Source: Blastomyces gilchristii SLH14081 (Eukaryota > Ascomycota > Eurotiomycetes > Onygenales > Ajellomycetaceae). Taken from it: a stretch of 64,000 nt of DNA. The notes beneath the pieces are model-generated. The model searched no databases, was not told the origin of the DNA, and saw nothing but the letters and a program-made list of their open reading frames with translations. The DNA lies in the NCBI RefSeq assembly GCF_000003855.2, contig NW_003101675.1, positions 197,618-261,617 of the forward strand, read 5' to 3'. Position numbers and translations under genes: made by a program. Shown piece by piece: positions 33,877 through 46,900 of this stretch (positions are counted from its first letter, which is position 1; each line of letters begins with the position of its first letter).

Positions 33877-36800
33877 TGTAACATGACGGAACTGAAGCAG
33901 TGACTAGTCAGCAGCATTATATAGAGGTAGTTGTTTAAGAAGCTGTATAAGTGAGCTTAACTATCTTGCTTAAATAGTGAGCTCATGAGCTACAGAGTTA
34001 TTGCAAGAATATCACAGATATGATACTTAGTATACTAAGAAGATTGTATAAGAAATGCAGTAACTCTTGTATATATTCTTATAGAAGAAAAACAAATTGC
34101 TAACTTCTTTGATAAGAAGTCAGTATCTAGCTATTCTATATAGATAATGAGTGAATACTCTTCTTCTATTCTATGAGTAAGAATAGCTAAAGTGATATCT
34201 CAGCAGTGTCTTACTATTATGAAAGAGTAATCTGTTAATCTTATATAGAAGTGAGATTCTTATATTCATTAATCAGATCTTTCTATATTATATTCAAATA
34301 ATATCATAGAGTAATTGAAAATTGATTTAAATAGTCTATAAAATAAATGAAATCATTTGTAGAGAAGTGATGAGCTGTATAAAACTGTAATAAGATCTTG
34401 ATACAACTGAAGATATAATAATACTCTTCTCTTTAAGAGCATAGTTCTGATACTTTTGAAATTACTGAATTAGAAATTATCTTTGTTATATAACAACAGT
34501 TATCAACTGAGTAAGAGTATATATACTATATATAATATAAAGAAATAGATGAGTTTCTCTGCTGACTGTATAGATCTTCTCTTTCTGATCTATGTTCAAA
34601 TTAACTATATAATAAGTGAATTTCTTATATATTAATTGAAATGTGAAAAATATAGTTAATAAGTGACTTACAGATCTCTTAATATATTCTGTTCTATATA
34701 TAAAACTCTCTATAAAAGTGATATATTTTAGAGACAAAGCTAACAGTAGTGACAGAATTTTTCAAAAAGATTTCTCTCTTCTATAACACATTTTTCTTTC
34801 TTCTTCTCATCTGTAATAGTGAGTGCATGAGAGCATCATTTTTAAAAGATAATAAGAGACTTATTCTGACATTTTCTAGTGAGTAATAAATGTCTTCATG
34901 ATGTAGCTGCAGTCTCTGTAGCTGTTAAGAAAGTCAGATTGAAGACAGTAGAAGTAATGAGCTGCAGAAGCATCACTTTTATTATTATATCTTCTTCTTC
35001 TTCTGCATCTCTTACAGCTGTAGTGATAGTAGCTGTGCCTTGCAGTGAAATATCATTTCTTCTATTAGTCAGTTTATCAGTGACTGATTCTTTCTCTGCT
35101 TTCTCTATCACTGTTACAACACTGTTCTTTCTCTCAATTAACATAGTGATATATGACTCTGTGTAATCATTCAGAGAGAATCTTGAGATGAGCTTGATTC
35201 TGAGAACAGCAGCTCTGAGAAGTTCAATCTATAGTTTCTCTTCTATAATATGTCTGAGCCCTGCTCAGAATACTGCTGAGTTGAGTTCACAGAATTCTGT
35301 GATTTCTTTGTCTTCTCTTTATAAGAAGACTTCAGTGCAGTCTCTGATCAGTAATATCATATACTTATACTATACTAAGTAACTGAAGAAAGAGAGAATC
35401 TTATACACTTATCTCTTCTTTCACTTCTATTATTTTCATTGTATTTATAACAATAACTTCTGTCTCTCTGTAAGTATTATTTTATAAGAAGATGTTGTAT
35501 CAGTTCTGATAAGAAGCTCAGATACTCAAGTAGTACAGAGTAAGAGTCTCAGAGCTTTAAGTATTGATAGATTTTATTAAAACTGAGAAGATCTCTCTTA
35601 CTTATCTGTAAAAGAAGATGAAAGTATGAGTCTCTGAGATAATAAAACATCTCAGAATGACTGATCTTAAGAAGAAGTTAGTCAGTGCTACTATTCAAAG
35701 TACTATAGAGATTAATCACTGATTGAAGAGAATCTCACTTCAATTAAAGTAGATAACTGAGATACTTTATAAATTGATAAGTTAAAACTTTATGTATTTC
35801 TCATACTCTTCTGCAGCATGCTCTTCTGCAGCATACTCTTCTGCAGTACTGTAGCACTAACTATATAGCAGATAAAGATACTGATACTGAAGACTTCAAC
35901 AGTGAAGAATAAGTTTAATAAGAGTATAATTATTAGTGAGTAGACTCTGAGATCTCTCTTTTTACTTTTTCTACAGACTGCAGCTTTATTAGAATAGTAG
36001 CAGCTCATAGATTGATAATATTAATCTTTATTAATTTTAAATATCTCTTTCTTTTCTTATTAACTGCTTCAGAAATTTTATACTTATATAGTTTCATTAA
36101 ACTTCTAAAAAATCCTTTAAGAGAAAATAGAAGAAGAGTGTTATAGAGTTCATAAGACACTGACTTATTACTATAAGATTATCTCTAAAAAACTCTTTGA
36201 GAAAAATAAGAAGTCTTAAGCAGTATTTCTTACTTAATATCTCTAGTATGTAACAGAGCAGTCTCTTCTAATTATCTTATAGCTTATAATCTCTTTCTCA
36301 GTAGTTTTCAAATATTCAAGCAGTTTTCATGAATTTTCTGATAATGAATAATCTTCTTATTTAACAAGATATTGAAGCTTACTGTAATATATTTACTTAT
36401 TCAATATTTTCTTCATAAGATATTTAGTATCACTCTTAATCTTAATACTATTCAGCTGAGATAGCTCTGTCTCAGAATATTACTTATAGAGCTTTAAATA
36501 GAAAATATAAAAAATAGAATAAATTGTTTTTAATTCTGAGATTAATTTCAACTTATATATCTGCTTATTCATCACTTTTATTACTGAGAAAGATTCTAGT
36601 TATCACTCACTGAGCTTCTTATACAGTCTTATTATTGTGATATTCTTTGCTAAAAGTAGTACTTAATTCTCTATTGAGAACTTTATTGAAAAATGTTTTT
36701 AATTATAGTATTCTATCTGCTGCTTCTAAGCATAGTGAAAGCTTTTCACTGCCTTCTTATAAATTTTTTTCAAAATTTTCAATCTTACTTTTACTTCTGA

Positions 36801-37193
36801 TACTGAGAGATACTCTGTTCTCTGTATCTATTTAACATTCTAACTGTCTATTTCTCTCTTTGAAATGTCATTCATAATGTCACTGAATAATGAAGAATTA
36901 TATTTATAATAAGTATAGAAAGAAGAAATCTTTAAGATTACATTCTTTATATTATTATACATGAATTCAGTAGTTAGAAGATGTTTAGATTAGTTATTCT
37001 GATAATAGAAATAGAATACTTAAAAATACTATTCTAATGTCTGATTCTGATATTCAGTCTGATCATCTATCTGAGAATGAAATGCAGTGCTGAGATGATG
37101 TCTTATTATAAGATAATAGTAAAAAGCTGATTAGTATTTACTAATAAAGAGAGATTCTTAATCTGTTATCAATGATTTCAGAGTACTGTAGAT
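33877..37193 (-). mobile_element. Gypsy element B, inverted truncated copy B3
   Basis: Inverted match to the 3' half of B1: LTR-like segment 33877-34754 (TGTAACATGACGG...GTGACA), post-pol region 34.76-36.2 kb, chromodomain and integrase C-terminus at 36.3-37.19 kb. Homology to B stops at the insertion site of hAT copy 2, and sequence beyond belongs to another element, so B3 is truncated at its 5' side. A tandem triplication of a 15-bp unit (CTCTTCTGCAGCATG) lies at about 35808-35850. Confidence 0.8.
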
Positions 37194-37699
37194 TAGACTG
37201 GCCGCCGGGATCATGAATTTCACATTTGATCTCATTTGGTCTGGTCTCATACATTTCTTGGCGTGAATCCCGCTGGGACTGGCTATCAAAAAAACATGTA
37301 AAGTGACTATATATCAGATCTTAAAATGGAACCATGACTTGAAAAAAATGAGAAAGTGGTCCCATTTGGTCCCATTTAGTCCCATTCTTGGCATAAAGTT
37401 ACTATTTTTAGACATTTTAAGGTTTTTTTTAGACTATTTTTAATTTTTTAAAAAGTAACGCTTTTTGGTAACGCTCAAATGAGATTTAAAGTCATTTAAA
37501 GCAATAAAAATAATTTAAATTGAGAAGTGGAAATCATGGTCTCATTTGGAAAATGTGACAAGAGTAGACAGTAAGTCCCACTGAGACAGTATGAGACTAC
37601 TATCTAATGTTAAAACCGTGTAATGGGATCAGTCAAATTGGTAATGAGACTATCAAAAAATCTGGTCCTGGTCTCAGACACGGTCACACGGTCAGTCTA
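37194..37699 (+). mobile_element. hAT non-autonomous element, copy 2
   Basis: 506 bp, TAGACTGGCCGCCGGG...GGTCACACGGTCAGTCTA, with perfect 8-bp target duplication CTGTAGAT at 37186-37193 and 37700-37707. One of the least mutated copies. Confidence 0.93.
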
Positions 37700-38292
37700 C
37701 TGTAGATTGATTCTCAGAAGAATTTCTACTCTTCTATTAAATTTATTATCAGATTCTTCTCATAGTGAGAAGAAAGCTCAGCTATCTTTACTAAACTAAA
37801 TATCTCTATTAGATCTCAGTATTTCTCTGATATCTGAAGCTCAGTTTTCATAATCATGAAGTTCTCAGATATTTATAAAGTTATTATATAGATAAGCTTA
37901 TCTTCTCTAATTAACTCTGCAGTATTAACTGATTCTATCTTTATAAGTGAGTCTGTCAACACTGATCAGAAGTATAAACCTGACTCATGAACAGCTATGT
38001 GCAGATTATGTCTTTAAAGTTATACAAGTCTTAAGTACATGTTATCTGTAATATTCATAATAATCACAGTTTTTATAAATCTTCTTCAGATTCTGAAGAG
38101 ATCTTATAATTCAAAGATAACTTTTATAAGTCTCTCAGCTCTCAGGTCTGAGTTCTTATACTCTGCTTATTATAAGAGTAGATTCTCAGTTTTCATCACT
38201 TAGCTCATTTACTTCATGAGCTTTAGAAACACTACAGTGACCTGAGATTCTGAGTTTATCAATACTTCTTATACTTGCAGAATAGCAGCACT

Positions 38293-38798
38293 TAGACTGG
38301 CCGCCGGAACCATGAATTTCACATTTGGTCCCATTTGGTCTGGTCCCATACATTTCTTGGCGTGAATCCCGCTGGGACTGGCTATCAAAAAAACATGTAA
38401 AGTGACTATATATCAGATCTTAAAATGGAACCATGACTTGAAAAAAATGAGAAAGTGGTTCCATTTGATCCCATTTAGTCCCATTCTTGGCATAAAGTTA
38501 CTATTTTTAGACATTTTAAGGTTTTTTTTAGACTATTTTTAATTTTTTAAAAAGTAACGCTTTTTGGTAACACTCAAATGAGATTTAAAGTCATTTAAAG
38601 CAATAAAAATAATTTAAATTGAGAAGTGGAAATCATGGTCTCATTTGGAAAATGTGACAAGAGTAGACAGTAAGTCTCACTGAGACAGTATGAGACTACT
38701 ATCTAATATTAAAACCGTGTAATGGGATCAGTCGAATTGGTAATGGGACTATCAAAAAATCTGGTCCTGGTCCCAGACACGGTCACACGGTCAGTCTA
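38293..38798 (+). mobile_element. hAT non-autonomous element, copy 3
   Basis: 506 bp, same ends as copy 2, target duplication GCAGCACT / GCAGTACT (7 of 8, the difference being a C/T). Inserted inside element D. Confidence 0.92.
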
Positions 38799-40041
38799 GC
38801 AGTACTGCAGTGCAGTCTCTCTTCATAAGTAAGTATTTTTATTGAGAAAGTAATAGATTCAGATGTCAGCTTTAAGACTCTTAAGAAGACTGTTGCTGAC
38901 TCTGTTCATAACTTCTCAAATTTCTATTTTAATTTATTCAGATAGTTTGCACAGAGATATTCTGATTTAGAACAGATAAAGTAGAAACTCTTTTTCTTAA
39001 TCTCTCTATTATATACTCTGTTCATAGAAGCTTATGAAGCTCTCTCTCTCTGCTCAGCAGTCAGATATAAATCTCTCTATATCTTATCGTCTTTTTCTGA
39101 TAAATCTGTTCTCTGTTATTCTGACTCTTACAGAGTCAGTTAATGATTCACTCTCTGCAGATCTGTGACTCTCACAGTGATTTATAAGTGATGAATAAAA
39201 GTCATCAGTTTCTTCAGAGTCAAGAGCTTAGAGTCTTACTTAATAAGCTTATTCTGCATATCTTTATTCAGTCTCTTTATAAATATCATCATTCAGGTCT
39301 TATTTCAGAGCTCTGTTTTCACAGACTCTAATTCACATTACAATTCTATGAAGTATCATGAGTAGTCTTTATCAGATTTCTCACCTCTTTTTCTAATATT
39401 AATAATTACAGTTCAGATGTTCTCTGTTCAGCTTACAGAGTTTCTTAACTTATTCTCTAGATAGATCTTAAGAACAGATCAGTGAGATCTCTTATAATTA
39501 TTTTCTAGATAATTCAGTCAGTTCTTGACTTTAGTATAGTAGAGATCTGTCATTGCATAGATAACAGCTTCTTCATCTTTTATATCACATAGTCAGACTT
39601 GTAAGTCAATTTCAAATACAAACTCATAAAAGCTTTTATAGATTGTAATTTAATAAGTGATCTTAAGTGATCACAGCTTAAGAAAGTTTCTTTTCAGTTC
39701 ATAAGTATCTCTGAAGATTATGTCTAGAGACTCAGTTCAAGAGTGTTTACAGACAGTAAGTATTTCTTATAGAAAAATAGCTTAATCTTATAGAAGATAC
39801 TTGAGAATGTTCTTCACTGAGATTGATTTATTCATGAGTTTGAAGAGTTCCTCTGTCACAGATACAGAGAATGATATTCTATAAGTAATTAATAAGTTCT
39901 CTGAAACTTCTTTTACAGAGATTATTCATAATTTGAGTGACTACTTCTGAGTGTCTGCAGTAGAGTTCACAGAGATTGAAGTATACAAGTTTCTAGTTCT
40001 TTCAGTTATAACAGACAGTTGCTGACTGACTGAGCTTGAAA

Positions 40042-40299
40042 TGTAAGAATAAGAACTCACAGGTAATTATTCAGATGTTTGCAGCTTGACATAATATATA
40101 CTATTAACTACTAGAAGTATTCACAGTAGAAAGATAAAATGTAGAAGTTAAATATATAATAGCATTCAAGCTGAGTTATGAATAGTATTCATGAACTTCA
40201 GTCTATATAGTTGTGTGTAGCCAAGGGCCGCTAACCCTATTAATTACACAAGAGATAGAAATAGGGGTAAAGAATCCGCGAGGAGCGGGATTTCTTACA
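40042..40299 (-). repeat. 5' LTR of element D
   Basis: TG...CA ended on either strand. The outer 90 bp keep GC-rich sequence (CGCGAGGAGCGGG; AAGGGCCGCTAACCC) while the rest is AT-rich. Confidence 0.6.
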
Positions 40300-40562
40300 A
40301 TCTTAATATAAAAAGATTTATCACAGTCTGATTGAATAAGCACTGAGAATGTTATTATACATTTTCTCAGTGTGAGAAAAGTCTCTTCACATGCAGTATT
40401 TCAGATGATTGACTGAAACTTCTTCTTCTGCAGATTAGTATTCATTTCTCTTAAGAGATCTGAGAGTGATACAGCTATTTATATGAAATTCTTGATAAAT
40501 CTGTGATAATATGAGACTAACTCAAGAAACTGTTGTACATGATGTATATTTCTCAGCCATAG

Positions 40563-40820
40563 TCAATTCACTATAACATTCAATCTCTTCAGAATGAGAT
40601 GTATACAGTTATCACTTACTATATATTCTACAAACTTTAACTCTTTCATTTTAAACACACACTTTGTTGATTTAATATAGAGCTTATACTCTGTCAGAGT
40701 TGTAAGTACTTTATTGAGATACTTCAGATATTCATTGTATAAGTTTGAGAAGACTAGAATATCATTCAGATATATAAGACATGAGGTTTCATTCTGTTTA
40801 TAAAGAATTATATTCATCAT
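40563..40820 (-). pseudogene. Reverse transcriptase fragment of element C
   Basis: An 85-codon open stretch containing CLIYLNDILVFSN (YLDDILIFS palm motif with D-to-N change, as expected from a G-to-A mutation) and KLYIKSTKCVFKMKELKFVEY, the usual Gypsy RT segment after the palm. Confidence 0.75.
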
Positions 40821-43334
40821 TGTTTGAAAGATGATGAGTATATTTATCAGACTGAATAGTATTATCAGAAATTCAAACTTCTCTCATTATATATTAAATA
40901 TGATTTACAGTATTGATAGTTCATCTACACAGATCTGTCAGTATTCTGAGAGAAGATTAATCTTTGATAGATATTAGGTGTTTTCAACTGTATTCAACTA
41001 TTGTTGAATTCATGATAGTGAATATTCATTCTTGATTATAAGCTTATTAAGTGCTTGATAATCAATACACATTCATCACTTCTCATTCACCTTTTTCATG
41101 AATAGAACTGAAAAGTCTCAAACACTTGATAAGAATTATATAAGATCACATTCTAGAAGGTCTGTGATCTGATACTTCTGTTCTTTGAAATGTGTTTGTG
41201 ACAGAGAATACATATTCTGATTGACTGATTTCATGTTCTCTGTGTCAATCTCATGTACAAATTCTCATTTCAGTAGCAATTCTGATGAAAGATCTGTTTG
41301 AAAGATCTTTTCATACTTCTTCAGAAGCTTCTTCATACACTTGTTCTTCTGTATATTCTTTATCTTAGTTTTCTCTGCTTTCAGATCCTGTATAATATAC
41401 AGAATACTTTTGAATGAGATCTTGCAAATTATTCTCTTTACTTATTAATATGTAAGCAGATTTAATTCTTCTATATCAGAGATGTGAAATGTTCTTCTCA
41501 TATCAGTTAATAGAATTGTATGAACTGTTTTCTTCTTATCAGTTAACTATATATGACATGTATGCTATTAAATCTGCAGATTGAATCTTTGAAACTAATT
41601 AAGTCTGAGAATAAGATTATATTTCACATTCTGCAGCTCTCACACTTAAATATAGCAAGATTATTCTCTGAAGTGCAAGAGAACTCTTACTCTTATAAAT
41701 GATATTAAATATCAGTTATCAGACAATCTTATACATCAGAAATTCTTCACTCAGCAGATCTCTTTCAGTCTTTGAATTATATAATTATTAATATATTGCA
41801 TAGAAGCTTCTGTATCTGTTAACACTTTTACAGTCATCTCTCAATTCTTATTCAAGTGCTCTTTATACATTAATATTTCAGGTCTTAAGATATTAAGATG
41901 AGTATTCACTTCATTCTCATCTGTATCTCAGTCAGAAGCCTGCTTTCTCTTGATATTCATAGAATTCAGAGAGTCTTTTAATACAGACATCTCTTTCACT
42001 TTAAAAACTTTTTATAGAATATCAATGAGTGTCTCTGAGCTCACTGATTCTGCTAGTTTTTTAACTCTCTTGTTTTTCTTGACTGTGCACACTGTGTGTA
42101 ATCTTTTATATCATGATTTTAATATTCACAGTTGAAGCAAGCTTAATGCTTATAATATCAAGATTTTCACTCAGAGAATCTCTTTTTCAGAAGATTCAGC
42201 ACTTTAGTAATAATATTCAAATCTAAATTTATTACATCTGAGTGTATAACTTGTATTATAGAAGTCTGATTATCTGTTCTCTGTTGAGACATACTCAATT
42301 ACAGTATTTTTTATCACAGTTAACTCACTTGTTTCTGTACAATGAGAATATTATATACTTTCTTCACTATATCTAACTGTGAGATTAAGCATTTTGATTC
42401 TGCTCTTAACTTGAGTGTAAGATCATGAATAAAGATCTGTAAATAGAAAGATATTAAAAGCTTTTCATTTAATATAAGATAGTGTAAGCTGAAGTGTGTG
42501 AAGTATAATATAAAATCACTTACTTATCTACACTCAGTGAAGTCTTTATAATACTTGTCTTATATATTCACTTTCTCAAAGTTATGTAAGATTTATTTGA
42601 AAAACTTATTTCATATTTATGAGAATGAATATCATTTCAGATCTATAAGATTTATCTTTTTATTAGTTATTCATAATGACTTCACTTTTCTATGTAGAAA
42701 CACAGTAGATTTTAAAACTTATTAAAATTCTGTTAACTATCTATCTGTAAGTTCATGTTTAATCTGATAATATAATTATATCTGACTTAGTCAGCTGATT
42801 GTAGCATTATTTTTTCAGTTATTATTAAAGCTTGATGACTTCAGAAGATCTTTCAACTTAATATATCTCATGCTCAGATTCTTATCCTGTACAGCAGTCT
42901 CTGATAATATGTATACTTTTAAAGAGATTATAAATAATCATGATAAAATCTTCAGATTCAGTGTAGTTATCTATCTATATAAATATTTAATCTCTCACTG
43001 CAGGTTTAAGACCTGATTTTCTCTATTCTTATTAATGATGATAATTATATTGATAAAGCTCTTCATTATAAATATTTGATCTGCAGTGAATATTAATTGT
43101 TATTTAACTTCTGTCTCAGCCTGTCACTGTGTATACAAGATCTTAATCTTGTTTAGAATTCTTGTACATATACAGAGCTTTGATTTCAGTTCAGTGATCT
43201 CAGCTACTTTTCTTACTGCTTTGAGTAAACTCTCTGAGAGATTCTGCATATCTTTCAGTTCAGATAGCAGAGAAGAGTATTATTTATATTGACTAGAAGA
43301 GATATTCATTTCAGTGATTTCTCATTAATTGTAT

Positions 43335-43425
43335 AATATCTATTATTATATTGTTATATTATTATATCACTATATTATTATATCACTATATCATTATATG
43401 ATTTCTGTTATCATTGTATGACTTC
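43335..43425. repeat. TATTATATCAC microsatellite-like tract
   Basis: Short imperfect tandem units of ATTATATCACTAT type within the gag side of element C. Confidence 0.6.
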
Positions 43426-43532
43426 AGTAATGATCACTTCTTCTTTTTATTCTTCTTTTAAGTAGGAAGTGAACTTCTTTGAATCTGATTTACTACTCTT
43501 ATCTCCTTTCTCACATCTCATTCATTCACATA

Positions 43533-43904
43533 TGTGGCATTCGCCTGGGTGTGGAGTTTTTCCCTAACAAGTGAAGTAGTATTAATCAGATGCTCTTCTA
43601 CTTATCACTCTTCATACACTATCTTTTGAGATGTTCTAGAACCACACTGACATGATAACTATAAATTACTTTGTAAATAAAATTATCATACTCTGAAGAA
43701 GCCTGCACTTCTCACCAGTTTTTAGACATGCTATTAGATGTGATTCAAAGGTTTCTTGAGCCAGTGTACAATTACAGGCGTACACCGGCTTCTTATATAT
43801 GTTATCTAAATTAATTAGTGGCCGCTAGGGCCCCTTTACATTCGTAAGCGTGTTCGGAAGCGGCCGCGTTATTATCCGGCGGTCGTACGTTCTTCCGAAC
43901 CACA
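43533..43904 (-). repeat. 5' LTR of element C (372 bp)
   Basis: Minus-strand start TGTGGTTCGGAAGAACG, end GGCGAATGCCACA. It keeps GC-rich sequence (GCGGCCGC, CCGGCGGTCG) unlike the element interior. Confidence 0.65.
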
Positions 43905-43959
43905 ATACTTATAAAATATGAGTAATATATGCTGTCAATCTTCTTGAAGACATCTCTGT

Positions 43960-46900
43960 AACTACTTAAGTTATTAAGAAGAGAGAGCTTGAGTGTACTG
44001 ATACTGCAATAACTTAAGAAGAATTTAAGAACTTTCTACTGAATTAAATTAAAGATTACTGCAACTGTAGCTTTATAACAGTACAGTGATTTAACTCATT
44101 ATATTAATAAGATAATAAGAATTCTTTCAATTTTAATATAAGATTTGAAGAATATTGAGAGAAATTAACTGATAATTTAAATCAATTAAAAACACAGCTT
44201 TATCTCATAAAGCTGACTTATAAGATGTGAATAATAATATCACAGTATCAGAGTTTATTAATCAATCACACTGAGCTTGTTAACTTGACTTTTTAGATCT
44301 ATTTGAATAATTAACTCTTTAAGAAAAAGATTAATAAGATCTCTTCTAAGTAATTAATAATAGAATCTAAACAGTGCTGTGACAGCTTCAGTGTGAAGAA
44401 AGTAAAGAAGAATTCTAAGTATTCTGATTCTTCACTTACTGTAAAGAAATATTAAAAAAGATTTGATAAAGATCTCTATTTTAACTGTGAAGCTGATAAT
44501 CACTATTCTAGTAATTATAAGAAGCTGAATAAGAGAAGAAACTGAGAAAATATCTTCTTAAAGTTAACTTCTCTTCTGATAAATATATCTGTGAAAGATA
44601 AAGAAGAGAAAGAAATAAAGAATTAATAATTCTTATATCTCTAAGTCTATGTTATAATCATGATGAATACTCTGAATGAGAAGATATTAGTGAGATATCT
44701 ACTTGACTTCAAAATAAATATCAACTTTATATTCTATTTCTTTTTCTTAATGAAGAGTTAAAAGAAGATAGATCTGTCAGATTATATGAAATTTACTGAT
44801 GAAATAAAATATCATTATTTTAACATAATTCAAGTGAAGTATGTAATTATAGACTCAGAAGAAATCTGTAAGAAGAGCAGTCTGCTTCTTTATATAGTTA
44901 ATATTATAGATGAGAATATCATTCTAGATCTTCTATAATTGAGAGAAAACAATTCTCTCATTGACTGAGTCACTCAGATATGACAGTACTGTCTCACTGA
45001 TAAAGAAACAGTAATAGAGAAATCTGAAGAGTTCTATTGAAAGAATCTTGAGAAAAAGATGAAGTCAATATACTGTGTAGCAGATAACTGAGACTTGAGA
45101 ACAGATGAAGAAGTTATCACTCTCACTGTAAAATTAGCAGCAGTATTTATCATTGAAGATGAATATATATAATATCTCTTTACAGATTATAAGAATATCT
45201 TTTTAAAAAGAAAAGTAGTGAAGTTTCCTGATATCAAGATATAATATAAGATTTGTCTTGAAGACAGTGTAATGATACTGTATGAGTCTCTTTATAACTT
45301 GTCTATAAAGGAATTGAATATTCTGTATAAATATCTTGAGAAAGTGTAATTGAAGAACTGAATACACTTATCAAAGAGTTCAGCAGAAGTATCTATACTC
45401 TTTGTATTCAAGAAGAACAGTAGACTATGTCTATGTATAGACTACAGAGATCTTAATAAGATCATGATTAAGAATTACTATTCATTACTATTAATTGATG
45501 AGATAATTAATTAATTATCTAAAGCAAAGATATTCTTAAAAATTGATATACAGAATATCTATCATAGAATCAGAGTTAATAAAGATGATACTTAAAAAAC
45601 AGCTTTTCATATCAAGTACAGTAATTTTGAATATCTTGTTTTATCTTTTAGTCTTTGTAATACTTCAGCCATCTTTCAGATCTATATAAATAAGATACTG
45701 CAGAACCTTGTCAATGTCTTCTGTATAGTATACTTAAACAACATTCTAATCTTCTTGAAAATAGAGAAAGAATATAATACTCATGTTCAAGAAGTATTGA
45801 GTCACTTGAGATAGTATCAACTCTATATAAATACTAAAAAATGCTTATTCTATATGCAGAAGATTGATTTCTTAGATTATATCATTAAGATGAATAGCAT
45901 TTCAATGAATAGAAGCTGAGTCTTCATTATTAAGAACTGACTGATGCTGTGAATGTATCATAAGATGCAGATATTTCTGAAATTTATGAACTTCTACAGA
46001 TGATTTATCTATATATATTTATAAATTACTGCTTCTCTTACAGATCTGTTAAAGAGAAGTGTGAAAGACAGAAAAATAAGACTATTTATTCTCACTCAAG
46101 ACACTGTACAGATGTTTATAGAATTGAAACAAGCTTTTACAGATGTTATAATACTGAATCACTTTAATTCTGACTTATTCAGTCAGTGTGAGACTGATGT
46201 ATTCAGAAATGAGATCTATGAAATCTTTTCACAGTTGACACTGAAGATCTTTCAATATTGAAAGAATTAGAGAATAATAATCTCTGAGAATACAGATAAT
46301 GAAATATCTATAAGAGAAGACTTTTTCACAGAGTCTATAAGATACTGTGAATGAAGATTAGTAATCTTCTTCTTCAAGAAGTTATCACTCACACAGAGAA
46401 GGTATAATACTCATAATTAAGAGATATTAGTAATTATTAAATTCTTTAAAATCTGATAACATTATCTTCAGTGTAGTAAGTACTCAGTACAAGTTCTCAC
46501 TGATTATATAAATCTATGTTACTTCTTGATAACAAAGAGCTTGACAGAATATCAACTCAGATGAGTGAAGCTGCTTTCAGAGTCTAATTTCTATATCTGA
46601 TATTATTCAGATTGACTTAATCTCACTAACATGCTGTCTAGACAGCCTGATTATAATATTATTAATACAGAGAAGAATTTTATAAAAGAATTTCTGTTAT
46701 CACTGTAGAAGAAGCTGACTGCAGAGAGTTAAAATTCTCTGAAGCTTGAGAACAGTGCTGATAAGACAGCTGCATGACTTAGTATAGAAGATGAAAGAAA
46801 ATCTGAATTCTTGTAGAAAACTGATACTGAAGATCATGAGCTTCTCATGTTATATCTTATTATCATTGAATTGATAAAGAATGAAACAGTCTATAATCTT

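Larger units (their letters stand above)
37708..40299 (-). mobile_element. Retrotransposon D, minus strand, 5' LTR plus gag, truncated
   Basis: The right end is a 258-bp LTR (40042-40299; on the minus strand TGTAAGAAATCCCGC...TTATTCTTACA). Leftward lies a decayed gag at about 39.7-39.15 kb (minus-strand segments ENNYKRS, KIYLENKLRNSVS, VIINIRKRGEKSDKDYS). hAT copy 3 interrupts it. No pol domains or 3' LTR found before homology ends at about 37.71 kb, so pol appears lost. Confidence 0.6.
40300..43904 (-). mobile_element. Gypsy-like retrotransposon C, minus strand, truncated at its 3' side
   Basis: 5' LTR at 43533-43904, then leftward a gag with zinc-knuckle-like CFNCEYXNHDIKDYTQC at about 42.15-42.06 kb, and RT at 41.3-40.56 kb containing YLNDILVFSNLYNEYL (40.70-40.78 kb). 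Element D begins abruptly at 40299, so RNase H, integrase and 3' LTR of C are missing or displaced. Its right end cuts element B2 at the gag start (B1 and B2 share AATACT next to the break). Confidence 0.7.
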
